A DNA stretch of 64,000 nt, from contig MHBH01000026.1 of the NCBI GenBank assembly GCA_001804805.1, forward strand, positions 1-64,000. The letters are read 5' to 3'. Source of the stretch: Lentisphaerae bacterium GWF2_49_21. GTDB taxonomy: Bacteria > Verrucomicrobiota > Lentisphaeria > Victivallales > GWF2-50-93. The notes below the pieces were generated by a model, which was given only the letters and a program-made list of their open reading frames with translations, was not told the DNA's origin and ran no database searches. Of the stretch, positions 35,041 through 42,352 are shown piece after piece; position 1 is the stretch's first letter; each line of letters starts with the position of its first letter. The translations under genes and the position numbers were made by a program.

Positions 35041-35404
35041 GGCGGTTTTCAAACCGCCAACCGAATTGTGGAGCGCCGGCATCTTGCCGGCAATAATTTT
35101 TCCAATGTGGTACAGGCGGCTCGCCTGTAATTTCTTGAACATCGAACATCCGCCGTCGCTGAGAAGCTATGGCGGACAGGTTGAACATCGAACTTCCAAT
35201 TTCGAATGAAGAAATGTAGCGCCCTGAGGCTCGGAACTCGGGGCAATTCTTAACAATGTATCACAGGCAAGACCTGTACTGACCTGTAGTGAGCTTGCTT
35301 GCGGTGAGCTTGTCGAATCCGTCGAACTAGCATGGTCGAAGTATGCCTGTAGTTTATGGCAAAGATATTGAAAACGGCAGGCTGTGATGATATAATATTC
35401 TCCT
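35041..35404. repeat. Gene-free repeat block after the xylanase gene
   Basis: In order: GGCGGTTTTCAAACCGCC (35041-35058), GGAGCGCCGGCATCTTGCCGGC-type arm (35070-35091), ACAGGCG-GCT-CGCCTGT (35112-35129), GAACATCGAACAT phrases at 35138 and 35182, a TCCGCC...GGCGGACA element (35150-35180), CTGAGGCTCGGAACTCGGGG, and a GAGCTTGTCGAAT motif near 35307. At least five repeat families sit side by side. The first hairpin directly after the stop could serve as the GH10 terminator, though no clear T-run follows. Confidence 0.75.
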
Positions 35405-35623
35405 ATGACAAGCACCATACAAATTGCACAGATGTCCCGTAAGGAGAAGCTCCAGACAATGGAGGCCATATGGGCTGATTTATCCAAGGATGATGCAAAC
35501 ATCGAGTCACCTGCGTGGCATGGGGAAGTTCTGAAGGAGACCGAGGCTCGAGTTGCCTCCGGTCAGGAGAAAGCCACTGACTGGGCTACTGCAAAACGCA
35601 ATCTGAGGAAGCGTTTTGAATGA
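35405..35623 (+). CDS. Antitoxin of the addiction-module family (PF09720/TIGR02574-type)
   Basis: A 72-residue protein. MSRKEKLQTMEAIWADL near the N-terminus and SPAWHGEVLKETEARVASGQEKATDWATAKRNLRKRF at the C-terminus match the family of small antitoxins paired with ParE/RelE-type toxins; the usual SPxWHxxxLxxRxxxxxxG core is complete. It overlaps the following toxin remnant by 4 bp (ATGA), the normal arrangement. Since the toxin is broken, it may act as a free antitoxin or be decaying. No Shine-Dalgarno sequence is visible. Confidence 0.85.
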   Translation: MTSTIQIAQMSRKEKLQTMEAIWADLSKDDANIESPAWHGEVLKETEARVASGQEKATDWATAKRNLRKRFE

Positions 35624-35761
35624 AGATAAAGATCCTTTCCTCAGCTGTCCAAAAGATTCCCCTACGCCATCTACTATAAGATTGACAGTGATCTGGTCGT
35701 GGTCTACAGGATTCTGGATCTGCGCCGTCATCCGGATCGGATTAAGCAATCATTGAAATAG
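35620..35761 (+). pseudogene. ParE/RelE-family toxin with internal deletion
   Basis: The start MKIKILSSA matches the family N-terminus. A second frame then reads SKRFPYAIYYKIDSDLVVVYRILDLRRHPDRI (named by its ends, about 35646-35740) to a stop at 35759, which is the typical C-terminal half with the conserved YYK and RR residues. The middle about 50 codons of a normal 95-residue toxin are missing and the two parts are out of phase (142 bp total). The toxin cannot be made intact. The antitoxin is directly upstream. Confidence 0.82.
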
Positions 35762-36183
35762 GATTAAACTACTATTTGCCGGCAAGATGCCAGCGCTCCC
35801 AAAAATTACAGGTGGGACCACAGTCATTCGACGTGGCAAACGCCTGTACCACACTCTTTTTCCCTTGCATTTCACAACCCGGATATTACGTTATTCTTAC
35901 CGCAGGTCCAATTGGCGGATTTGGCGTAGAATATGCCTAGAAGATCAATTCAAATGCTTTCACGATGAGTCCTCCAGATGAGGACTCATCCGTCGGAGTG
36001 CGCAGACGGAATCTTATACAGTCTGCGCTTTTGATGGAATATTGGGAAATAGAAAAGCGGTGACTTCGTCACACGCACTCCAACGGTCAGACCGGAGCGT
36101 CTGACGTAAAAGAATTATACTTAGTGCCTCTGTGTCTTTGTGCGAGGAATAAATTATTTTCTCGGGCAGCAATGCCCGAGTTA
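35762..36183. repeat. Gene-free repeat region
   Basis: It begins with GCCGGCAAGATGCCAGCGCTCCC (35779-35800, reverse of the GGAGCGCCGGC type), then a hairpin ACAGGTG/CGCCTGT whose loop holds GACCACAGTCATTCGACGTGG (35816-35836). That loop is nearly the same as one at 42259-42280. Further on are a CTCATC/GATGAG pair near 35965-35990, GTGCCTCTGTGTCTTTGTGC (36125-36144) and CTCGGGCAGCAATGCCCGAG (36162-36181). No coding sequence is seen. Confidence 0.7.
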
Positions 36184-38415
36184 CTAGAATCCCAATCCCG
36201 GTTCATTGTCGTGCTCTGGATTCTTCTTCGTTATGAACGGCGAGAATTTCTTGTAGAGGTCGTCTAGCTTGGCGAGGTAATATAGGACATTTTCATCGCG
36301 CGTTGTCGGGGCGTCCTTCAGGAGGCATGAGTTGTCGACGACCGACACGTTCTTCTTCGTGCCGGTAACGTAGAAGGAGATCTGGTCGCCTGCGCGGTAG
36401 TCGCGTCCGGACTTGATCGCCAGCTCGTAGGCGGCACTCCGTTTACCGTTCTCCTCATTGATCCCGCGTTTATATGCGTCGAGTGATTCCTGGAGCGTCT
36501 CGGATTTTGCGAACTTCGCAAGCGGCCATTTCCTCGTTTCGATGGCTGACTTGCATTCGGCGGTCATTTTCTCTATTGAATCGAAATCCTCCTTCAGCAG
36601 GTACGCGATGATCTTCTTCATGTATTCGCGCTGGAACGGCTCGAGTCCGCGTGACTTCAGTGCCGCACCGGTTATTGAAATTTCCCCATCCTTGGAAAGG
36701 ACTGCATAGTTCTTGCTCTTGTAGCAGAACATCGAAGGATAGACTGAATCGAGTTCGACTTCGATCCCCTTCGGCAGGATCTTTTGGATCTTTTCCTTCA
36801 TCGCGTCCGGACTTTTAACGTCGGCAGGCGGCTGGAAATAAATACCATCCGTGTCGATCTCGATCACATTCGCCTTGCTGTCATTCAGGAACTTCACCAT
36901 GGAACTGAGAATGCTTCTTCCGCTTCCGGTCACTGATTCCGCCATCGTATAGTCGTTGAAAGTGCCCTGTGAGAATCCCAGATAACCGTAGAATGAGTTG
37001 ATGAGGATCTTGAAAGTCGACTGCAATGAATAGAAATATTCTCTTTTTTCCTCAGTGTCTGCGGCTTTTTCAGCGTCTTTTGCAAGGAGGCGGAACTCCC
37101 TGAGCCGTTCAAGGAAAAAAGAGAATATTTTTAAACTGTCCCTTTTCGGGACCCAGGATTCGGCCAGGATGATCGAGGGATAGAGCGAGCGGATATCGCA
37201 ATGCCATACATTCTCGAAGACTCCGGATGAAAACGCCTCGGTCAAGGCACCGGCAAAACCGCGGCTTCCTTCCGGGACCGGGATTGACTGTTCTTTCTCC
37301 AGATATGCGGCGACCAGCATCGCATCGATCCTGGTGGCGTTTCCGCGGACCACGCAGTTCTGGTATGAATAGGGAATGAGCTGTGTCTGGTAGAAATAGC
37401 TCTGGGAAAGGATCTCGGCGATCGCGCGCGTCTCCCTGGCATCGTCCATCGCATATTTCTTCAGGAGTTCGCGGTTTTTCTTGAACATCGAGCAAATTTC
37501 ATCGCCTTCGATATATGTCCTGTCCTTGGCTGCGACCCCGAAATGCCGTGCGATTGACTTGAGGCCGTAATCCTCGAGTTCGCGGTAGCTCACATCGTAG
37601 AACTGCGCGAGAAAGAAAGTATCGATGATATGGCGTCCGTAGATGTCGAACCTCGTGTAGTTCACGGTGCGTTCCGCGATGGAGACACGTGACGGCCTGC
37701 TGGATACGGTACTGCCGTCGCGTCCGAGATTGAGTTTGACCTTGTGGCGTTTTGCACGCGTCTGGATGAAAGGAAGATCGAAACGGAAGATATTGTGTCC
37801 CTCGAGTATGTCTGGATCGCGTTCATTGATCGTTTCAACGAATTTTTCCAGTAGTTCCTTTTCGGAATACGGTTCTTCGAGGACGAGAAGTTTTTCCCAG
37901 CCGGTATTGTCGGACATGCTGATCATCGCGATCTTGTCGCCTTCGCGTTCGGGATTCGGGAACTCGAATTTTTCTGTCATCAGTGTTTCAATGTCGAACT
38001 GGAGCCTGCGTGTTTCGTCGAAGGTCATTTTCCTGAAAAGCCTGAACTGTTCAGAGGTCAGGAGCTGCTGTGTGTCGTCGTTGAAAAGACGGAAGGGAGC
38101 TGACGGAGAAGTCGGATTGAAGCCCGTGGACTTCTTCAGGTATTTGACGGCGCTGTCGTAATCGGCGGAATTTGCGAACTTCGCAAGATAGCAGAAGACG
38201 GCGTCGCCCTTTAGCTTCACGGTTTCAAAATCAAGGTTGGAGCCATTAAGGATTGACGGATTTGAAAGCAGGAAGAAGGGATGGAACGGGATTTCCTTCT
38301 TTTCGAGCTTGTCGCCGTTGCGGATGTAGATGACGGCCTTGCCGTGTCCGCCGGGTTCGGCGGCTACGACGCGGTCGAATTTAGATGAGACAAGATTTTC
38401 GAGATTGAAATTCAT
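36184..38415 (-). CDS. Family B DNA polymerase with 3'-5' exonuclease domain
   Basis: The protein has 743 residues from the ATG at 38415. An earlier ATG at 38547 would add 44 residues encoded by hairpin repeats. The exonuclease motifs are present: Exo I LQFDIETL, Exo II HNIFRFDLPF and Exo III YAMDDARET. Polymerase motifs: A DIRSLYPSII, B KILINSFYGYLGF and C EIDTDGIYF with both catalytic Asp residues. All catalytic positions are intact, so it should be an active proofreading enzyme. Family B polymerases are sparse in bacteria outside the Pol II group; this one looks closer to archaeal or virus-like PolB than to E. coli PolB, judged from the DTDG motif. A repair or translesion role is an inference. 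No Shine-Dalgarno sequence is seen. Confidence 0.9.
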   Translation of the reverse strand: MNFNLENLVSSKFDRVVAAEPGGHGKAVIYIRNGDKLEKKEIPFHPFFLLSNPSILNGSNLDFETVKLKGDAVFCYLAKFANSADYDSAVKYLKKSTGFNPTSPSAPFRLFNDDTQQLLTSEQFRLFRKMTFDETRRLQFDIETLMTEKFEFPNPEREGDKIAMISMSDNTGWEKLLVLEEPYSEKELLEKFVETINERDPDILEGHNIFRFDLPFIQTRAKRHKVKLNLGRDGSTVSSRPSRVSIAERTVNYTRFDIYGRHIIDTFFLAQFYDVSYRELEDYGLKSIARHFGVAAKDRTYIEGDEICSMFKKNRELLKKYAMDDARETRAIAEILSQSYFYQTQLIPYSYQNCVVRGNATRIDAMLVAAYLEKEQSIPVPEGSRGFAGALTEAFSSGVFENVWHCDIRSLYPSIILAESWVPKRDSLKIFSFFLERLREFRLLAKDAEKAADTEEKREYFYSLQSTFKILINSFYGYLGFSQGTFNDYTMAESVTGSGRSILSSMVKFLNDSKANVIEIDTDGIYFQPPADVKSPDAMKEKIQKILPKGIEVELDSVYPSMFCYKSKNYAVLSKDGEISITGAALKSRGLEPFQREYMKKIIAYLLKEDFDSIEKMTAECKSAIETRKWPLAKFAKSETLQESLDAYKRGINEENGKRSAAYELAIKSGRDYRAGDQISFYVTGTKKNVSVVDNSCLLKDAPTTRDENVLYYLAKLDDLYKKFSPFITKKNPEHDNEPGLGF

Positions 38416-38461
38416 GGGGAAATATAAACCACGAAATACACTAATCACATCCTCTTTTGAA

Positions 38462-38520
38462 AAAAGGAACGCCGACCTCCAGGTCGGCATTAGATAAGCC
38501 GGTCTGGAGACCGGCGCTCC
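38462..38520. repeat. Paired hairpins upstream of the polymerase gene
   Basis: GGAACGCCGACC-TCCA-GGTCGGC and GCCGGTCTGGAGACCGGCGCTCC form two stems facing each other with GGA.CGCC/GGCGCTCC outer arms. It is the same architecture as 20255-20345 with different stem letters. Confidence 0.75.
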
Positions 38521-38579
38521 TTGAGGAAAATTTAAAATTGAAAACATACAATACTGAATTAACTTAAGCGGAATTGATT

Positions 38580-38652
38580 AAAGGTAGGACGGGCTTTCCA
38601 GCCCGTCATTTCAATCAGATGAACAGGCTGGAAAGCCTGTCCTACTTATATT
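38580..38652. repeat. Paired-hairpin repeat before the aldo-keto reductase gene
   Basis: GGTAGGACGGGCTTTCCAGCCCGTC and its partner ACAGGCTGGAAAGCCTGTCCTACTT lie 40 bp apart, with outer arms AGTAGGAC-like. The same layout is at 5163 and 48744. Confidence 0.75.
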
Positions 38653-38668
38653 AAAGAAGGGGAAACAG

Positions 38669-39676
38669 ATGAAAAAAAGCATCAAGAAATACGTTCCGGC
38701 GGAAAACCGGTATGCGGATATGAAATACAACCGCTGTGGACGCAGCGGACTGAAACTGCCGGCGATATCGCTGGGGCTCTGGCACAATTTCGGAGGAGTG
38801 GATGATTTCGAGAACTGCCGGAAGATGCTGAAGAGGGCGTTCGACCTTGGCATAACGCATTTCGATCTTGCTAACAACTACGGTCCGCCCGCCGGATCTG
38901 CCGAGATCAACTTCGGCAAAATACTGAAGAAGGACTTTGCTGGATACCGTGATGAACTCGTGATTTCCACGAAGGCTGGCTATTACATGTGGCCCGGTCC
39001 CTATGGCGAATGGGGTTCGAGGAAATACATCCTTGCAAGTTTGGAGCAGAGCCTGAAACGGATGGGGATCGATCATGTTGACATCTTCTATCACCACAGG
39101 CCGGATCCGGACACTCCGCTAGAGGAGTCGATGTCGGCACTTGAACAGGCCGTGCGCCAGGGAAAGGCGATATATGCCGGAGTCTCGAACTACAGATCCC
39201 AGCAGATGGGGTTTGCGGCGAAGATGTTGAAGTCGCTCGGAGTTCCATGCCTGATCCACCAGCCCAGCTACAGCATGTTCAACAGATGGGTGGAAGAGGA
39301 CGGACTGCTTGACGTCCTGGACGCCCAGGGGATCGGCTGCATAGTGTTTTCGCCACTTGCACAGGGAATGCTTACTGACAAATATCTCAAGGGAATACCG
39401 GAGGGATCGAGGGCGTCGAAGGCAGGGACATTCCTCAAGAAGGACAATGTAACAGAGGAAAAAGTTGCGAAGGCCAGGGCTCTCAATGAAATTGCGAAGG
39501 CACGAGGCCAGACGCTTGCCCAGATGGCGCTTGCCTGGGTGATGAGGAGGAAGACAGTGACGTCCGCGCTGATCGGCGCGAGTTCGGTGAAACAGGTCGA
39601 GGACTGCGTGGCCTGCACGAAGAACCTGGAGTTTTCGAAGGAGGAGCTGGAGGGGATAGAGAAGATTTTGAAGTAA
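38669..39676 (+). CDS. Aldo-keto reductase, YghZ/GprA-like (L-glyceraldehyde 3-phosphate reductase type)
   Basis: A 335-residue protein. The start NRYADMKYNRCGRSGLKLPAISLGLWHNFG closely follows the YghZ pattern, with the catalytic residues of the family: Asp and Tyr in THFDLANNYGPPAGSAE, Lys in VISTKAGYYMWPGPYGEWGS and His in DIFYHHRPD. The C-terminal ALIGASSVKQVEDC binds NADP(H). It should reduce small aldehydes or sugar aldehydes in the cytosol. AAGGGG precedes the ATG. It stands alone between repeat blocks, so transcription is probably single-gene. Confidence 0.9.
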   Translation: MKKSIKKYVPAENRYADMKYNRCGRSGLKLPAISLGLWHNFGGVDDFENCRKMLKRAFDLGITHFDLANNYGPPAGSAEINFGKILKKDFAGYRDELVISTKAGYYMWPGPYGEWGSRKYILASLEQSLKRMGIDHVDIFYHHRPDPDTPLEESMSALEQAVRQGKAIYAGVSNYRSQQMGFAAKMLKSLGVPCLIHQPSYSMFNRWVEEDGLLDVLDAQGIGCIVFSPLAQGMLTDKYLKGIPEGSRASKAGTFLKKDNVTEEKVAKARALNEIAKARGQTLAQMALAWVMRRKTVTSALIGASSVKQVEDCVACTKNLEFSKEELEGIEKILK

Positions 39677-39805
39677 CTCGGGCATTCCTGCCCGAGAATC
39701 TGAAGATTGAAACTAGAAAAGATCACAGGCAAGACCAGTCCTGAGTTTATCGAAGGATACCTGTGTTACATTTAAATCTCGGGCAGGAATGCCCGAGTTA
39801 CATTA
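39677..39805. repeat. Hairpin pair CTCGGGCA/TGCCCGAG around a CTGAGTTTATCGAAGG motif
   Basis: CTCGGGCATTCCTGCCCGAG starts right after the reductase stop, and the same element in the other direction (CTCGGGCAGGAATGCCCGAG) ends at 39797. Between them is a CAGTCCTGAGTTTATCGAAGG motif flanked by ACAGGCAAGACC and ACCTGTG arms. Three repeat families are nested inside 130 bp. Confidence 0.75.
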
Positions 39806-39815
39806 GGAGAAACAC

Positions 39816-40148
39816 ATGGATTTATTTAATCCGTTCATTGAGGATTTTTTCAGGCTGGTACGCGGGCATCTCATGGAGATAATGCTTGTGTTCGTGGGGA
39901 CGGTGCTGAGCGTATACGGGGGCGACATCAACAAGGCGCTTATGAAGAAGATCAAGAAGGAGAACTTTTTCGTGAGGTTTGGGACTTTTGTTGCGCTTTG
40001 CGCGGTCGGATACGGATTCATCGCCCTGATCATCGGGAAAGTCTTGGTCAAATACATGGGACAGCTCAGCAATATCTGGCTGCTCTGCGTGATTGCCGGA
40101 CTTTTCATATTGATCGGGCTTATAGCTGAAGAAAAGAATCACATTTGA
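39816..40148 (+). CDS. DUF3392-family small membrane protein
   Basis: A 110-residue protein with three predicted hydrophobic segments (about 15-33, 52-72, 84-104). LVFVGTVLSVYGGDINKALMKKI and FGTFVALCAVGYGFIALIIGK are characteristic of DUF3392, a family of unknown function in inner membranes, known mainly from Gammaproteobacteria. AGGAG precedes the ATG. It is followed 13 bp later by the clan-A glycosidase gene, but functional linkage is doubtful. Confidence 0.75.
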   Translation: MDLFNPFIEDFFRLVRGHLMEIMLVFVGTVLSVYGGDINKALMKKIKKENFFVRFGTFVALCAVGYGFIALIIGKVLVKYMGQLSNIWLLCVIAGLFILIGLIAEEKNHI

Positions 40149-40161
40149 AACGGGGGGAGTT

Positions 40162-42192
40162 ATGTGTAAAGGAATAACCAATCGTATCATTATCGTCTTG
40201 AAGAATCTCTTCTTTAGCGGAGCGCGGGTTTTCCAACCCGCGAATTGGCGGACAAGAATGTCCGCCCTCCTTTTTTTTAAAAATCCATGTTGCTTTGAAA
40301 CTAATAGTAAAATTGCGATCTTTGCAGTTCTGGCGGGAATCGTGTTCATGTGCGGATGCAGGACGGAGGACTCGGCATACGGGATATGCGAGCATGTTTC
40401 CAGGGGCGGGGAGCATGAGAATTTCGCCAGGAAGGAACTGTCGATGCTTGACACCGCGGGGATCCGCTGGGTGCGCACCGATTTCGACTGGTCAGGGGTC
40501 GAACGTAAAAAGGGCGAATGGAATTACAAGCATCTGGACGAGACGGTCGGCTGGGCCGAAGCAAACGGAATAAAAGTTCTTCCCATACTTGATTATGATG
40601 TCGCCTGGGCAACGCCCGCCTACAAGCATTTGGATGAATGGCTCGAATATGTAAGGAAGACTGTTACAAGATACCAGACCAGCCTCAGGTACTGGGAGGT
40701 CTGGAACGAGCAGAACGGTGATGGCATGTGGCGCGAGAAGCCGAACCCGGAAAACTATGTGACGCTTCTGAAGGCAACTTACCAGGAGATAAAGAAAATA
40801 GATCCGGAACTCAAGGTCCTCATAGGGGGTTTTGCCGGAATGCCGTTTGATTTCATAGAGGGAGTCTACAAGGCGGGAGGCAAGGATTACTTCGATATCA
40901 TGAACTTCCATCCTTATCGGTCAAAGTCACCGGAGGCGGGAAACCTGTATGAGGATATCAGGAAGCTTTCCGCTTTGATGGAGAAATATGGAGACAAGGG
41001 CAAACCGATGTGGATAACGGAAGTTGGCTATCCGACGCACAGGCTTCCGGTCATGCCGGAACATATCCTGAAGGCAGGGCTGAAGTCTGTTGATCCGAAA
41101 TGCGAGGGCTGGAATGCTGCTATAATCTCGGATCCGGAGTTCCTGGAGGATTCCGACATGGACGATGGCTATTTCAGGAAGCTTGTCGGGGAGACAAACA
41201 GTTTCAAGAGGATAAAGCTTGAGGAGATTTCCTCTCTGGACGCCGGGAAGAACAATCTACTCATAATGAATCCGTCGGAGAGCTTTCCTGCAGATTATTT
41301 TGACGCCATTGAGAAATATTTGAAGGCGGGCGGCGTATTATTCTTGTGGAACGGCGTTCCTCTTTATTATGAGAAAAGGTTCAAGGACGGCGTCTGGGAG
41401 CAGAAGATGGCCGATGAGAGCTTCAGGAAAAGGCTCCGTATAGGATGGGAGGCGTTCTGGACCAAGGCGGGAATTCCCAATGACACGAACAGGATGGAGA
41501 TTGCGGACGAATTCAAGGATATCATCCCGATCAACGAGAAGAAAGCTGGAAAGGCGTCACGCTTCCTCAACGGCGATGCATTGGCCGAAGGAGACAAGTT
41601 CATTCCGATAATAAGGGTTTCAAACGGGGCATATAACGGGACGGCGGCGGCGGTATATCTGTTGAAGGACAAAGGTGCTGTGATAGTGTCGACGTTGAAT
41701 CCGTTTTTCGTGAGCGAGGAGATGCAGTCGAAATATCTGCCGCGGACCTATCTCATTGCATTGCAGGCAGGAGTTGAAAAAGTGTTCTGGTATGAGTTAA
41801 GGGCGGCGGAGAATGACTGGGGGTACAACGAGGACAACTTTGGAATATTGCACAAGGATTTGAGTGCAAAGCCCTCTTTTATCTCTTTCAAGGCGCTGGT
41901 CAAGGCGAGACCGGCCGGTTCCGTGAACACTTCTACGGAATGGCGGAAAGAAGGGATATGCATGATGTCCTGGAAACGCCCGGATGGTCTTGCAGGATGG
42001 GCGATATGGACGCAGACCGCCGAAAAGGACGTGAAATTGAAGGTTGAAGGGGATATAGTTGAACGGTTCGGATATATGGGAGAGGAATTGGAATCGGCGT
42101 TAAGGCCTGACACGTCCGGGATTCTCAAGGCCAAGATCAGGAATTCCCCGATATATGTCATAGGGCCTGGGAAAATATCCCTGGAGAAATGA
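40162..42192 (+). CDS. Lipoprotein clan-A glycoside hydrolase (GH39/GH5-like)
   Basis: The 676-residue frame has an unusual N-terminus. A GGGGGAG site supports the ATG at 40162, but residues about 20-36 are encoded by a hairpin repeat (40219-40270), and the lipobox VFMCGC comes only at about residue 62. A second ATG at 40258 lies inside the repeat and would give a shorter lipoprotein signal. The catalytic barrel has GIRWVRTDFDWSGVERKKGEW, acid/base Glu in YWEVWNEQNGDGMW and nucleophile Glu in PMWITEVGYPTH. About 350-560 resembles an amidotransferase-like insert and the C-terminal part is beta-rich. It should be tethered at the cell surface and attack a beta-linked glycan; the family is not certain. 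Confidence 0.75.
   Translation: MCKGITNRIIIVLKNLFFSGARVFQPANWRTRMSALLFFKNPCCFETNSKIAIFAVLAGIVFMCGCRTEDSAYGICEHVSRGGEHENFARKELSMLDTAGIRWVRTDFDWSGVERKKGEWNYKHLDETVGWAEANGIKVLPILDYDVAWATPAYKHLDEWLEYVRKTVTRYQTSLRYWEVWNEQNGDGMWREKPNPENYVTLLKATYQEIKKIDPELKVLIGGFAGMPFDFIEGVYKAGGKDYFDIMNFHPYRSKSPEAGNLYEDIRKLSALMEKYGDKGKPMWITEVGYPTHRLPVMPEHILKAGLKSVDPKCEGWNAAIISDPEFLEDSDMDDGYFRKLVGETNSFKRIKLEEISSLDAGKNNLLIMNPSESFPADYFDAIEKYLKAGGVLFLWNGVPLYYEKRFKDGVWEQKMADESFRKRLRIGWEAFWTKAGIPNDTNRMEIADEFKDIIPINEKKAGKASRFLNGDALAEGDKFIPIIRVSNGAYNGTAAAVYLLKDKGAVIVSTLNPFFVSEEMQSKYLPRTYLIALQAGVEKVFWYELRAAENDWGYNEDNFGILHKDLSAKPSFISFKALVKARPAGSVNTSTEWRKEGICMMSWKRPDGLAGWAIWTQTAEKDVKLKVEGDIVERFGYMGEELESALRPDTSGILKAKIRNSPIYVIGPGKISLEK
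40219..40270. repeat. Paired-hairpin repeat inside the apparent 5' end of the glycosidase gene
   Basis: GCGGGTT-TTCC-AACCCGC and GGCGGACA-AGAA-TGTCCGCC with outer GGAG/CTCC. The inverted partner is at 42222-42296, so the gene is bracketed by opposed copies. Confidence 0.8.
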
Positions 42193-42221
42193 TTGAGATA
42201 GTTTAGGAATTCCAAAATAAC

Positions 42222-42296
42222 GGAGGGCGGACATTCCTGTCCGCCAACTCGCGGGTTAGACCACAGCCATTCGGCGTGGTAAAAAACCCGCGCTCC
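42222..42296. repeat. Inverted copy of the 40219 repeat with a second repeat in its loop
   Basis: GGCGGACATTCCTGTCCGCC is followed by GCGGGTT and AACCCGC arms that now enclose GACCACAGCCATTCGGCGTGGT (42259-42280, given as 22 bp by ends). That insert is itself a hairpin and recurs in a different stem at 35816-35837. Confidence 0.78.
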
Positions 42297-42352
42297 TTTA
42301 AAATTTGAATTTTGCAATCAGTTATTTTTATAAAACATTGAGAATATCTAGC

